Of a stretch of DNA of 64,000 nt, positions 41,266 through 50,324 are shown piece after piece. Below the pieces are notes generated by a model. That model was not told the DNA's origin. It did no database searches and was given only the letters and a program-made list of their open reading frames with translations. Positions within the stretch are counted from its first letter, which is position 1, and every line of letters starts with the position of its first letter. Source of the stretch: Streptomyces mirabilis (GTDB lineage Bacteria > Actinomycetota > Actinomycetes > Streptomycetales > Streptomycetaceae); assembly GCF_039503195.1 (NCBI RefSeq), contig NZ_JBCJKP010000001.1, forward strand, positions 8,556,001 through 8,620,000, given 5' to 3'. Both the position numbers and the translations under genes were made by a program.

Positions 41266-41971
41266 ATGCCCCCACACCCCTCCTCCCGCGTTCAGAAGGC
41301 CCGTGAAGAGCTGGCCGGCCGTCTGCGCGAGATCCGGAAGGACGCGGGGATCAGCGGGCGGGACCTGGCCCGCCGATGCTCATGTGCAGTGGAGACGACT
41401 CCAACAGAGAGGTCTCCGTCGCCTGCAAGAGTCCACAGGTGACCTGTACCAACAAACAAAGATGTTCAGGGTCTACGTCTCCGACGTGATCCCCGGATTC
41501 CTCCAGACACCCGGCTACGCCGCTGCCCAGCTGTCATCCCTCGCCGGCTTCCGAGGAACACCGGACGACGTGAGTGATGCGGTGGCGGCCCGCATGACGC
41601 GTCACGCGGTGCTGAGCAACGGCGCACGCCGGTTTTCATTCGTACTGGAGGAGTCGGTGTTGCGGTACCGGCTGTGCACCGTCGAGACGATGGCAGCCCA
41701 GCTCGGCCATCTGCTCGGGGTCATGGATCTCCAGAACGTTGCCGTGGGGATCGTCCCGTCCTCGGCGCAACGGACCATGTGGCCCATGCCCACCTTCACG
41801 ATCTTCGACGACAGCCGGGTGCACGCGGACACGCTGGACGCTGCTGCCACCCTCACGCAGCCCAGCCAGGTCGAGCTGTACACCCGAGCCTTTGAGCGGC
41901 TGTCGCACGGGGCCGCCCGGGGAGCCGCGGCACGCTCCCTGACAGCGGGTGCGTTGGCATCTCTGGACTGA
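41266..41971 (+). pseudogene. XRE/DUF5753 regulator with internal deletion
   Basis: The 5' part from ATG 41,266 reads RVQKAREELAGRLREIRKDAGISGRDLARRCS, the first helices of an XRE domain. Directly after the cysteine the coding sense switches to another frame that continues HVQWRRLQQRGLRRLQESTGDLYQQ, KMFRVYVSDVIPGFLQTPGYA and the complete DUF5753 domain to 41,971. In intact family members some 50 residues lie between these points: the recognition helix, SRIENGxxxP and a linker. So this gene has lost ~150 bp plus frame and cannot bind DNA normally. The family usually has a DUF397 partner immediately downstream; none is recognised here. Confidence 0.8.
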
Positions 41972-42109
41972 TGGGTGCGGTTCGTAAACGGTTGGCCACG
42001 TGACCAAAGCATGACCAACAGCGGCCAGGAACGGGCAGAAACAGCAGGTGAGCATGACCGATCCGCACAGCCTCGAAGGGCGCCGAGAGGGTGCATCCTT
42101 CTTCCGGGT

Positions 42110-42539
42110 GACCGACTTTGATGCCCAGGGCTGCGAGTTCACCGTGGATCCGGCGATACCCCCACGAGCTGCTTCCGCGGGCGAGGCGCAGGACCAGGAT
42201 GCGGACTGACCGGACGGTGGGTGGGCGTCCGCGTCGCCTCGGGACGCAGGTCGCGGCTTGGTGGCGCTTGAGCAGGTTGCGGTGCCAGCGCAGGAGCGTG
42301 TCTGGGCGTACCGACAGAAGGAGCTGCCGCAGCTTCACCAGGGGGAGGTGGTGGAGCAGGCTGGCGAGGACAGCGCGGTCGGTGTCTTCGAATCTGGGCT
42401 TGCCGACCTGGCGCTGCAGGATCAGCAGTTGGTGCCTCAGCGCCCATATCTCGATGTGTTTCTCCCTGTCGCTCATCGGCAGCAGACGCAGGAAGCCGAT
42501 GCTGTTGGTCGCAGCAAGATAGGCCAGGCGCAGCAGCAC
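42110..42539 (-). pseudogene. Truncated integrase-core transposase
   Basis: From GTG 42,539 the sequence reads LLRLAYLAATNSIGFLRLLPMSDREKHIEIWALRHQLLIL, RPDTLLRWHRNLLKRHQ and RGRPPTVRSVRILVLRLARG, then WGYRRIHGELAALGIKV. This is the N-terminal third of an IS481/IS3-like transposase. It stops matching at about 42,110, before the DDE catalytic domain. Terminal inverted repeats were not seen. An unknown short open frame (ATG 42,054, plus strand) runs into the junction and may be the gene the element interrupted. Confidence 0.75.
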
Positions 42540-42664
42540 GACAGATCATGATGCCCCCCGGTGCCCTGTATAGGTGAAGACGTCGGAGCGATCGTCGAGT
42601 AAAGCCGACGTCAGCGATCAAGGCCGACACCTGCATGGATGATGTATCGGCACCCGCAGACGGC

Positions 42665-44344
42665 TCACGGCGTGAGCAGCCACGCGGCCGAGTTGCCGGC
42701 GAGCTCCCCTTGGCGCAGTGGGGCGCTGTAGAGCACGATCGACCCCCATTCGGCCAGTGGCCGGAGCGGCGTGTCACCGAACACCATGACGCAGGTGACG
42801 CTGCCGCGGCGGAAGGCGAGTACGTCGTCCCGGCCGGGGACGTCGATCCAGGTCACCGCCCGGTCGTCCGTGGGGAACAGGTCCCGGTGGACGCGCAGCG
42901 CCCTGCGGTGCAGTGCGAGGGTGGAGTCGGCGTCCTTGAGCTGTTCGGACGCGGCGTACTTGACGAACCACTGCGGTTGCGGGAGCCAGGGTTTGGCGGT
43001 GGCCTGCGTCGGCGAAAAGCCGAAGCTCGGCGCCTGCGTGGTCCACGGCAGCGGCACGCGCGAGCCGTCACGGCCGGGATCGAGGCCCTCGGAGCGGAAC
43101 CAGGTCGGGTCCTGACGGTCTTGGTCCGGCAGATCGAGCACCTCGGGCAGCCCCAACTCCTCACCCTGGTAGAGGTAGTGCGAGCCGGGCAAGGCGAGGA
43201 GGAGCATGCTCGCGGCACGGGAGCGCCGCTGACCGAGGACGGTGTCCACCTCGCCGCGCGGCCGGATGAGAACCAGGTCGCGGTCGAGCGACTCGTGCGG
43301 CTCGTCGGCGCGGACGATTCCGTAGCGCGTCACGGTGCGGTGCACGTCGTGGTTGGCCAGGGTCCAGGTGATGGTGGCACCGGTCGGCCCGATGCCGGTG
43401 AGGGCCCGGTCGATCGAGTCGCGGAACTGCTGGGCGTTCCAGGGCTGCTTGAGCAGGTCGAAGTAGAAGGCCTGGTGGAGCTCGTCCGGGCGAAGGTAGG
43501 CGGCGAGGTCGGCGGTGTCGGGGACCCAGATCTCGCCCACGAAGGTGAGCTCTCGCTGGGGCGCATAGGAATCGACGATGCGGCGCCAACGGCGGTAGAC
43601 CTCGTGAACCTGTGGACGGTTGTGCGTGTACTCGTTGTAGTGGCCGCCGTTCCAGTCCGGCAGCCCGGGCTGCTTGTGCAGTCCGGCTGCCACGTCGATG
43701 CGGAATCCGTCGACGCCCCGGTCGAACCAGAATCGCAGCACGTCGTCGAACATGTCGATGACGTCCGGGTGTGTCCAGTCGAAGTCCGGCTGGGCGGTGT
43801 CGAAGAGGTGCAGGTACCACTGGCCGGGTGTGCCGTCGGGCTCCATGACCCGGGTCCACGCCGGCCCGCCGAAGTTGGACAGCCAGTTGTTCGGCGGCAC
43901 GGTGCCGTCGTCGCCGATGCCGTCGCGGAAGATGAAGCGCGCGCGTTCCGGCGAGCCGGGGCCCGCGGCCACGGCCGCGCGGAACCACGGATGCTCGCTG
44001 GAGCAGTGGTTGGGCACCAGGTCCATGAGCACCTTCAGACCCCGGTCGTGCGCGTCGGCCGTCAGGGAGTCGAACGTCGCCAGGTCGCCGTACTCCGGGG
44101 CGATGTCCATGTAGTCGGCCACGTCGTAGCCGTGGTCCTTCTGCGGTGAGGGATAGCACGGGTTGAGCCAGATGGCGTCTATGCCGAGTTCGACGAGGTA
44201 GTCCAGATGCTGGCGCAGTCCGGCCAGATCGCCGATCCCGTCCCCGTTGGCGTCGGCGAACGAGCGCAGGTAGACCTGGTAGACAGCTGCGTCGCGCCAC
44301 CAAGCTCGCTCGGTGGAGGGACCGGAGGACGAAGCCAGGGCCAC
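42665..44344 (-). CDS. GH13 alpha-glucosidase
   Basis: The predicted protein has 559 residues from GTG 44,344, with AGAAAGG upstream; the frame is open to a TTG at 44,398. The GH13 barrel is complete: WWRDAAVYQVYLRSFADANGDGIGDL, DLVPNH (region I), GFRIDVA with nucleophile Asp ~217 (region II), FVGEIW with acid/base Glu ~271 (region III) and LANHD with Asp ~333 (region IV). A C-terminal beta domain follows. There is no signal peptide, so it acts in the cytoplasm on imported alpha-glucosides. It is the last gene of the operon containing a binding lipoprotein and two permeases, 54 bp after the second permease. It may hydrolyse maltose- or trehalose-like disaccharides; the exact substrate cannot be read. 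Confidence 0.9.
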   Translation of the reverse strand: MALASSSGPSTERAWWRDAAVYQVYLRSFADANGDGIGDLAGLRQHLDYLVELGIDAIWLNPCYPSPQKDHGYDVADYMDIAPEYGDLATFDSLTADAHDRGLKVLMDLVPNHCSSEHPWFRAAVAAGPGSPERARFIFRDGIGDDGTVPPNNWLSNFGGPAWTRVMEPDGTPGQWYLHLFDTAQPDFDWTHPDVIDMFDDVLRFWFDRGVDGFRIDVAAGLHKQPGLPDWNGGHYNEYTHNRPQVHEVYRRWRRIVDSYAPQRELTFVGEIWVPDTADLAAYLRPDELHQAFYFDLLKQPWNAQQFRDSIDRALTGIGPTGATITWTLANHDVHRTVTRYGIVRADEPHESLDRDLVLIRPRGEVDTVLGQRRSRAASMLLLALPGSHYLYQGEELGLPEVLDLPDQDRQDPTWFRSEGLDPGRDGSRVPLPWTTQAPSFGFSPTQATAKPWLPQPQWFVKYAASEQLKDADSTLALHRRALRVHRDLFPTDDRAVTWIDVPGRDDVLAFRRGSVTCVMVFGDTPLRPLAEWGSIVLYSAPLRQGELAGNSAAWLLTP

Positions 44345-44398
44345 GGTTGTGTGCCTTTCTGTAAGAGTGGTCGTCGAAGGACCAGGGCCTCGCGCCAA

Positions 44399-45289
44399 CT
44401 ACTTGACGGCGCCCGCGGTCAGGCCGGAGATGATGCGCCGCTGGAAGAGCAGCACCACGATGATCAGCGGGATGGTGACGACGGTCCCGGCGGCCATCAC
44501 GGCGGTGTAGGGCTCCTGGTGGGGCTGGGACCCGGTGAAGCCGGCGATCGCGACGGTGACCGGCGCGACTGCGGCGTTGCCGTTGGACAGGAGGCTGGAC
44601 AGGAGGTATTCGTTCCAGGCCGAGATGAAGACCAGGATCGCGGTGGTGAACAGGGCCGGTGCGGCCAGCGGCAGGATGACGAGCCGGAACGCCTGGGCAG
44701 GGGTGCAGCCGTCGATGCGAGCCGCCTGCTCCAGTTCCCAGGGCATCTCGGCGAAGAAACTGGTCAGGATCCACACGGTGAGCGGCAGGGCGAAGGAGAT
44801 GTCGGGGATGATGAGGGCCTGGTAGGTGCCCAGCCAGTGGATCCTGGTGAACAGTTGGAACAGCGGGGTGACGAGGGCGACCCCGGGGAACATGGCCGCG
44901 CTCAGCACCAGGCCGAGGACCAGGAACTTGCCGCGGAAGTGCAAGCGCGCCACGGCGTAGGCGGCGAAGGTGCCGACCAGCATGGCGATCGCTGTGGTGG
45001 CCGCCCCGATGATGGTGCTGTTGAGGAGCGCCTGGCCGAAATGGTTGCCGCGGCTGGTGTCGAATGCGGTGCGGAAGTCGTCCAAGGTGACATGGGTCGG
45101 CCACGGGGTGGTGTCGAAGGTGAATCCCACCTGGCGGAACGCGGTGACGACCATCCAGTAGAAGGGCCCCAGACACCATACGATGATCGCCGCGATCCCC
45201 GTGTACAGGCCGAGGCGACCGGCCGTCCGGCGGAGCACCGTCGATCGGCGGGAGGGCACTGCGGGGGTGGTTGTCGTGGTGCTGGCCAT
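44399..45289 (-). CDS. Carbohydrate ABC transporter permease (MalG type)
   Basis: A 296-residue inner-membrane protein with six predicted helices. The conserved cytoplasmic EAA loop is ELEQAARIDGCTPAQAFRLVILPLAAPAL (~200-228), which contacts the ATPase. The N-terminus has a Thr-rich cytoplasmic tail before the first helix (GLYTGIAAIIVWCLGPFYWMVV). It begins 1 bp after the stop of the MalF-type gene, so the two are translationally linked. No ATP-binding subunit is encoded nearby; in Streptomyces such importers share the multi-operon ATPase MsiK, which is established knowledge. Confidence 0.9.
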   Translation of the reverse strand: MASTTTTTPAVPSRRSTVLRRTAGRLGLYTGIAAIIVWCLGPFYWMVVTAFRQVGFTFDTTPWPTHVTLDDFRTAFDTSRGNHFGQALLNSTIIGAATTAIAMLVGTFAAYAVARLHFRGKFLVLGLVLSAAMFPGVALVTPLFQLFTRIHWLGTYQALIIPDISFALPLTVWILTSFFAEMPWELEQAARIDGCTPAQAFRLVILPLAAPALFTTAILVFISAWNEYLLSSLLSNGNAAVAPVTVAIAGFTGSQPHQEPYTAVMAAGTVVTIPLIIVVLLFQRRIISGLTAGAVK

Positions 45290-45290
45290 G

Positions 45291-46292
45291 TCACTTCACC
45301 GCCGACTGCTGGGTGCGGATCACGCTCGCGTTGAAAAGCTTCACCATGAGGAAGGCCACCGCGAAGATGAACAGGAAAGTGATGGTGGACAGGGCGGACG
45401 CGCCCCCGTAACCCTGTTCGAGCTGGGCGATGACCAGGATCGACAAGGTGGTGGTGGCGTGGCCGGTGCCGCCACCGCCGTGGGTGAGGATGGCGGGCAG
45501 ATCGTAGATGCGCAGCACGTCCAGGATCCGGAACAGGGTCGCGACCAGCAGGGCCGGGCGCACCAGGGGTGCCGTGACGTATCGGAAGCGCTGCCAGGCG
45601 CTCGCGCCGTCGACCCTCGCCGCTTCGTACAGCTCGGTGGGGATGATCTGCAGTCCGGCCAGGACGAGCAGGGCGACGAACGGGGTGGTCTTCCAGACAT
45701 CGCCGACGATCACGGCGAACCGCGATGCCCACTGCCCGTCGGTCCACAGGATGTGCGTCCCGAGGAGCCTGTTGACGATGCCGTCGTAGGCGAACATGAA
45801 ATACCACAGCTTCGCGGTGACCGCGGTGGGGATCGCCCAGGGCACCAGCACGCTGGCCCGCAGGAGCGAGCGGCCCTTGAAGCTGCGTTGCATCACCAGC
45901 GCCATCAGCGTGCCGAGGAACATCTCGAGCGCGACGGTGATGACGGTGAAGAGCACGGTGACGGTCACAGCGTCCCAGAACTCGCTTCCCAGGGTGCCGG
46001 GCGCACAGGCGGCGGTGCCGCAGCGCTGGAGCAGCCAGTGGATGTAGTTACTGGAACCCGCGAACCCGCCGCCCCGGGTGAAGAACCCGTTCTGGAGTGA
46101 CTGGTCCTTCCGGAACGAGGTGATCAGAGCGGTCACCACCGGGTAGGCGATGACCAGGGCGAGCAACAGCAGAGTGGGGCTGATCAGCAGCAGTGCGGCA
46201 CGGCCCTCATGGGTGATGCGACGCCGCCGGCGCGTAAGTCGCCGTTTCGACTCGGCCGGCTCCGCTGCCGGTCTGTCGGTGATAACGGTCAT
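45291..46292 (-). CDS. Carbohydrate ABC transporter permease (MalF type)
   Basis: A 333-residue protein with a basic N-terminal tail (KRRLTRRRRRITHEG) and six to seven membrane helices. The EAA loop reads ELYEAARVDGASAWQRFRYVTAPLVRPALLV (~220-250). A periplasmic insertion (~70-110) contains cysteines in RCGTAACAPG. It pairs with the MalG-type permease downstream and is separated from the binding-protein gene upstream by 115 bp that contain a hairpin at 46,358. Such hairpins normally lower expression of membrane subunits relative to the abundant binding protein. Confidence 0.9.
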   Translation of the reverse strand: MTVITDRPAAEPAESKRRLTRRRRRITHEGRAALLLISPTLLLLALVIAYPVVTALITSFRKDQSLQNGFFTRGGGFAGSSNYIHWLLQRCGTAACAPGTLGSEFWDAVTVTVLFTVITVALEMFLGTLMALVMQRSFKGRSLLRASVLVPWAIPTAVTAKLWYFMFAYDGIVNRLLGTHILWTDGQWASRFAVIVGDVWKTTPFVALLVLAGLQIIPTELYEAARVDGASAWQRFRYVTAPLVRPALLVATLFRILDVLRIYDLPAILTHGGGGTGHATTTLSILVIAQLEQGYGGASALSTITFLFIFAVAFLMVKLFNASVIRTQQSAVK

Positions 46293-46357
46293 CTGTGTCC
46301 CTGTCTTGAGCCCGGCGCCGGGGCGGGTGGGTACGGGATGTGCAGGCTCGTGTCGGG

Positions 46358-46397
46358 GGTGGACCGGGCCGGCACCGCCTCACGGCCCCGGTCCACC
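46358..46397 (-). terminator. Intra-operon hairpin between binding-protein and permease genes
   Basis: Arms 46,358-46,370 and 46,384-46,397 pair as GGTGGACCGG(G)CC with one bulge and a 13-base loop. There is no T-run. The place suggests partial termination or mRNA 3'-end protection after the binding-protein gene. Confidence 0.6.
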
Positions 46398-46407
46398 GCT
46401 CCTGATG

Positions 46408-47691
46408 TCAGCCGCTCGTGGCGGAGTTGATCGCCGCCTGCATGTCCTTCAAGGCCTGGGAGACCGACTTGCTGCCCTTGATCGCGGCATAGGCGTTCTC
46501 CTCGATGGCCGCGGTGACACCGGGGTAAAACGGCGTGACCGGGCGGCTCTTGGCGCTCGCGAGGCTCTCTCCAAGCGTCTTGAGGTAGCCGAGCTTGGGA
46601 TTGGCCAGCAACGCCGGATCCGTGTAGAGGCTCTTGAGGACCGGGGCGTTGGACTCCTTGATCAGCAGCTCGTGCTGGATATCGCTGCTTTCGTAGAACT
46701 TCATGAAGTCCAGTGCGGTCGCCTTGTGCTTGGAGTAGACGCTCATGCCCAGGGAGTGCCCGCCCAGGGTGCTCGCGCCGATGCCGTTCGGCCCGGGCTC
46801 GGGGGCCACCGCGAACTTGCTCTTGACCACCGAACTTCCGTCGGTGCCGGCCAGGTTGTAAACGTAGGACCAGTTGCGCAGGAACAGCAGCTTTCCGGCT
46901 TCGAACGCCTGGCGACCCTGCTCCTCCTGGTAGGTGATGGCCTCCTTGGGGATGTCGCCGTTCTTGTAGGCGTCCGCAAGGAACGACAGGCCCTTGACGG
47001 CCTGCGGCGTGTCGACGTCCGCGGTCTTGCCGTCGGTCTTGACGATCTCACCGCCCGCCGCGTTGATCGCCTCGGAGGCGTTGACGGTCAGACCCTCGTA
47101 CTTGGCGAACTGGCCCGCGTAGCAGCCCATGTGGTGAGCCTGAGCGATCTTGCAGTCAGCCAACAGCTCGCTCCAGGTGGACGGTGGCTTGGGGACCAGA
47201 TCCTTGCGGTAGTACAGCATCCCCCCGTCGGAGGTCATCGGCGCCGCGTACAGCTTCCCCTGGTAGGTCGCTGCGTCCACCGCCACCTTCAGCAGCGGTG
47301 CGGTGTCGATGGCGAATTTGCCGGCCAGCGGCTGCACCCAGCCCTGCGCGGCGAACTCCGGTGTCCACACGACGTCGACCGACACCACGTCGTAGCTAGG
47401 GTCTTGGGCCTTGAAGTGCTGCACCAGGTCGTCATGTTGCTGGTCCGCCTGGTCGCTCTGCTCCTTGAGGGTGACTTTCTGGTCCGGATGCAGAGCGTTC
47501 CACTTCGCGATGATGTTCTTGACGTCGCCGGTGTTGTCCTTGCCCTGCACATAGGTGATGGGGCCGCGGCCCGACTCGTTCTTCGAGGCGCTGCCCCCGC
47601 CGTCACCGGACGACCCGCACGCCGCCAGCGCCAACGCGAGCGCAAGGGCGCCTGCGACTGCCGCCAGTGGCCGCCTTGCTCTGTTCTCCAC
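46408..47691 (-). CDS. Sugar-binding lipoprotein of the first ABC importer
   Basis: The predicted protein has 427 residues from GTG 47,691, where AGGAGA lies six bases upstream. The lipoprotein signal peptide is clear: basic ENRARRP, a hydrophobic Ala/Leu core and the lipobox LAAC, with Cys ~26 as the lipidated residue. The mature part is a type-1 extracellular solute-binding protein of the maltose/trehalose class (DVVSVDVVWTPEFAAQGWVQPL, YAAPMTSDGGMLYYRKDLV, GNPK-like LLFLRNWSYVYNLA). It is the first gene of the transport operon. An operator-like site lies ~170 bp upstream (47,859). Confidence 0.92.
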   Translation of the reverse strand: MENRARRPLAAVAGALALALALAACGSSGDGGGSASKNESGRGPITYVQGKDNTGDVKNIIAKWNALHPDQKVTLKEQSDQADQQHDDLVQHFKAQDPSYDVVSVDVVWTPEFAAQGWVQPLAGKFAIDTAPLLKVAVDAATYQGKLYAAPMTSDGGMLYYRKDLVPKPPSTWSELLADCKIAQAHHMGCYAGQFAKYEGLTVNASEAINAAGGEIVKTDGKTADVDTPQAVKGLSFLADAYKNGDIPKEAITYQEEQGRQAFEAGKLLFLRNWSYVYNLAGTDGSSVVKSKFAVAPEPGPNGIGASTLGGHSLGMSVYSKHKATALDFMKFYESSDIQHELLIKESNAPVLKSLYTDPALLANPKLGYLKTLGESLASAKSRPVTPFYPGVTAAIEENAYAAIKGSKSVSQALKDMQAAINSATSG

Positions 47692-48200
47692 CTGGTTCTC
47701 CTGTTGCCTTTGTAGGACAAGGAAGCACTCGCGAGCAGCCGGGAGAGTTCGGTTCGCCGCCTCCTGCCCGGGCGTCACAGCGTCCCGTGGCGCAGCACCT
47801 GGCGTAGCCCAGGACCCGAGACCGACGTACCAATTGACCCGAAAAGCTCCGCCCGCCCTTTTGGAGCGTTCAAATATTGCCTGGAAGTTTCCTGGCTGGA
47901 ATCCGCCGCGTCAACCCCTTGAATCGACGAAGAACCGCCCGCACGCGGGAACTTCGTCGCGGGCGGCACCGCGGGTGGGAGCATGCCGGACCTCGGGGAC
48001 GGCACCGGGAGAGGCAGCCCGCGGTTCGCGGCAGACCGCGGCGACCCGAAGCCGGCGCGGGGGCTGCACGGATTTACGACGGGTGCGGTCGCGGCCCTGA
48101 CGACGGCGGGTTCGGGACGGTCTCGGGCGCGCGGGCCCCGGGCTGCGTTGTCGCCCTCGACGTCCCACCCCCGCAGGCCAAGATGTTGATGTTCGTCAGG
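47692..48200. other. Intergenic region before the first sugar operon
   Basis: About 500 bp with no supported gene. It contains the operator-like site at 47,859-47,877 near the binding-protein gene. The part at 47,900-48,200, next to the 3' end of the debranching-enzyme gene, is very GC-rich; short inverted repeats exist but no convincing terminator was picked out. Confidence 0.5.
47859..47877 (-). promoter_or_regulatory. LacI-type operator, site A
   Basis: On the minus strand this reads ATATTTGAACGCTCCAAAA. It shares ATATTTGAACG-n-n-C-n-AAA with site B at 50,224. Both flank genes of the first sugar locus and fit control by the divergent LacI-type protein at 50,325. Confidence 0.6.
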
Positions 48201-50171
48201 TCACCGGGTGCTGCGCAGGCCGTCCTCCGGCGGGGTGGTGCGGCGGGCATCCACTCCGTAGGACGCCCGCCCCTCGAGGTAGCCGGCGATGGCGACCGCA
48301 CCGGCGGCCGCCCATGCCTGCGGACGACACGCCGTGGGGTAGGCAAGCAGGAGTCCTCCGTCGCCGCCGGGGACGCCGTAGAGCTCCGGCAAGCGGTACT
48401 CGAAGTGCTCCGCCGCGGCCACGACACCCTGGGCGAGGGAGCAGGCCACCGTGTGGTGCCCCTCGGCGGCCAGTCCGAGGACCGCAATGGCGGTGTCGTG
48501 CGGCCACACGCTGCCGCAGTGGTAGCTCAGGGGATTGAACGCCCGGCTGGTCTCCGACAGCGTCCGCAGCCCGTACCCGCAGTCCAGGTCGGGCTGGGCC
48601 AGCCTATTGGCCACCAGCGCGGATTCCTCGCTCGTCAGAAGGCCGGTGCCCAGCACATGAGCCATGTTCGAAGTGGCGCCGTCCACCGGCCGCTTGCCTG
48701 CGTCGAGCGCGATCGCCGGGTAGGGTCCGTACGCGTCACTGAGCCAGTACGACCGCCGGAAGCGTTCGCGCAGCCGTGCGGCCCACTCGCGCCAGTGGTC
48801 CGCGATACTCAGCCCGAACGCGTCGAGGATGTCGGCCCCCTGGACGGCGGCGGCGTAGGCATAGGCCTGGACCTCACACAGCGCCAGCGGCGCCTCGGCG
48901 AACCGTCCGTCAGCCCAGCGCACCCCCTCGGCCGAGTCCTTCCAGCCCTGGTTGGCAAGTCCGTCGTGCGCGGACGGACGGTACTCCAGCAACCCGTCGC
49001 CGTCGGCGTCACCGCACTCGGCGATCCAGCGCAGGGCCGCCCGGAGATGGGGCAGCAGTGCCGCCACCTCGTCCGCGGGCATGCCCGCACGCCATGCGTC
49101 GTGCAGCAGGCGTACCCAGAGCGCAGTCGCGTCGATCGTGCCGTAGTACACCGGCGGGATGACCACGTCCGCCACCCGCAGCGTCTCCCGCCGCACCTCG
49201 TGGAGTATCTTCCCGGGTTGCTCGTCGCGCTGCGGTCGCAGCCGGGTCCCCTGGCGACGGGCCAGGGTCCGCAGGGTACCGGCGGCCAGGCGGGTGCCCA
49301 GCGGGAGCAGCAGGGCCGCCGACCACAGGGCGTCGCGGCCGAAGAGGGTGAAGTACCAGGGGCTGCCGGCCGCCAGGAACAGGTCGGCGGGGTCGAAGGG
49401 GTCGGTCAGCAGCATGCCGTCCAGGTCCTCCAGGCTGTGCCCGACCAGCTTGGCCAGCACCGGATCCCGCGGCTGCGCGGAGGCCCGGAAGACCGGCGGC
49501 CCGCCCGTCGGCGCCTGCCCGAAAAGCGCCGATCTGTCCGCACCGGCCCGCTCGGTACCGGAGGGCGACGCGGACAGCGTCACCGACCAGGTGCTCTCGG
49601 CGCTGATGACCACCCGGAACGCCACGACCGCGCCGCCGTCCTCGCACCGGATCTCCTCGGGCTCGCGGTCTGCCGTCAGCACGACCTCCTGGCCGCCGTC
49701 CGACCAGCGCACCCATGAACCGTCCGCCTCCGAGGCGACCGGGACGTAATCCGCGCCGGCGCGTACCCGGCCCATCGGGGCCAAATCGCTGCCGCAACGT
49801 ACCAACAGCCGCACGCCGACCGGTCCGGTGCCGCGGTTCACGAACTCGAGCCGTTCCGTGAGCCCACCCGGCCGAACCGTACGACGCCGGTGCAGGCTCA
49901 CCGAGGCGTCCGAGGAGGCGTCACCGTCAGGCCACACCTGGGAGCTGAAGACCGCCTCGCCGCCACCGTGCGATCTGCCCACCGGAATTACCGTCGCGTC
50001 GGCCACCTCCACCTGAAGGCGCGACAGGATCCTGCGGTCGCTGTCGTAGAACCCCTGCGCCCCACCGGCGGATATCTGCCCGTCGCCTCCGCTCAGACAC
50101 ACCGACGGTGCCCGCACCACAGTGACCAGCTCGTGCAGTCCCACGGCGGGTGTGAAGTGCTGGTGGCTCAC
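48201..50171 (-). CDS. Glycogen-debranching-enzyme-like protein (amylo-alpha-1,6-glucosidase family)
   Basis: The predicted protein has 656 residues from GTG 50,171 with GGAGGATCT upstream. Residues ~1-230 are the N-terminal beta domain of this family (LSGGDGQISAGGAQGFYDSDRRILSRLQVEV, LHRRRTVRPGGLTERLEFVN). The (alpha/alpha)6 barrel follows, with AGSPWYFTLFGRDALWSA (~300-317), YYGTIDATALWVRLLHDAW (~370), LANQGWKDSAEGVRWADG (~435) and the C-terminal HCGSVWPHDTAIAVLGLAAEG (~565). GRDALW and KDS hold conserved acidic residues. The family includes intracellular debranching enzymes that act on alpha-1,6 branches or related glucosides. Operator site B is ~50 bp upstream; transcription is divergent from the LacI-type gene. 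Confidence 0.85.
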   Translation of the reverse strand: MSHQHFTPAVGLHELVTVVRAPSVCLSGGDGQISAGGAQGFYDSDRRILSRLQVEVADATVIPVGRSHGGGEAVFSSQVWPDGDASSDASVSLHRRRTVRPGGLTERLEFVNRGTGPVGVRLLVRCGSDLAPMGRVRAGADYVPVASEADGSWVRWSDGGQEVVLTADREPEEIRCEDGGAVVAFRVVISAESTWSVTLSASPSGTERAGADRSALFGQAPTGGPPVFRASAQPRDPVLAKLVGHSLEDLDGMLLTDPFDPADLFLAAGSPWYFTLFGRDALWSAALLLPLGTRLAAGTLRTLARRQGTRLRPQRDEQPGKILHEVRRETLRVADVVIPPVYYGTIDATALWVRLLHDAWRAGMPADEVAALLPHLRAALRWIAECGDADGDGLLEYRPSAHDGLANQGWKDSAEGVRWADGRFAEAPLALCEVQAYAYAAAVQGADILDAFGLSIADHWREWAARLRERFRRSYWLSDAYGPYPAIALDAGKRPVDGATSNMAHVLGTGLLTSEESALVANRLAQPDLDCGYGLRTLSETSRAFNPLSYHCGSVWPHDTAIAVLGLAAEGHHTVACSLAQGVVAAAEHFEYRLPELYGVPGGDGGLLLAYPTACRPQAWAAAGAVAIAGYLEGRASYGVDARRTTPPEDGLRSTR

Positions 50172-50223
50172 AGATCCTCCATCGACACGGCGTGCTGCTG
50201 GGCGGCAGCGCATCCTCTCTGTA

Positions 50224-50241
50224 TATTTGAACGTGCAAAAT
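50224..50241 (+). promoter_or_regulatory. LacI-type operator, site B
   Basis: ATATTTGAACGTGCAAAA contains the near-palindrome TTGAACGTGCAA, the usual shape of a LacI-family operator. It lies between the divergent debranching-enzyme and LacI-type genes and matches site A at 47,859. Confidence 0.65.
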
Positions 50242-50324
50242 GCATGTTACCCAATTGATGCCGAGCTCACTAGGCTTGCTGCCGGCTGGGAAGGCACCAG
50301 CGCACGAGAGGAGAGCGAGGAAGC

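Noticed and set aside
42054..42210. A short plus-strand open frame after the XRE/DUF5753 remnant, considered as its DUF397 partner
   Set aside because: It has a plausible ribosome binding site but lacks the W-x-KSSYS-type motif of DUF397, and most of it is antisense to the transposase remnant.
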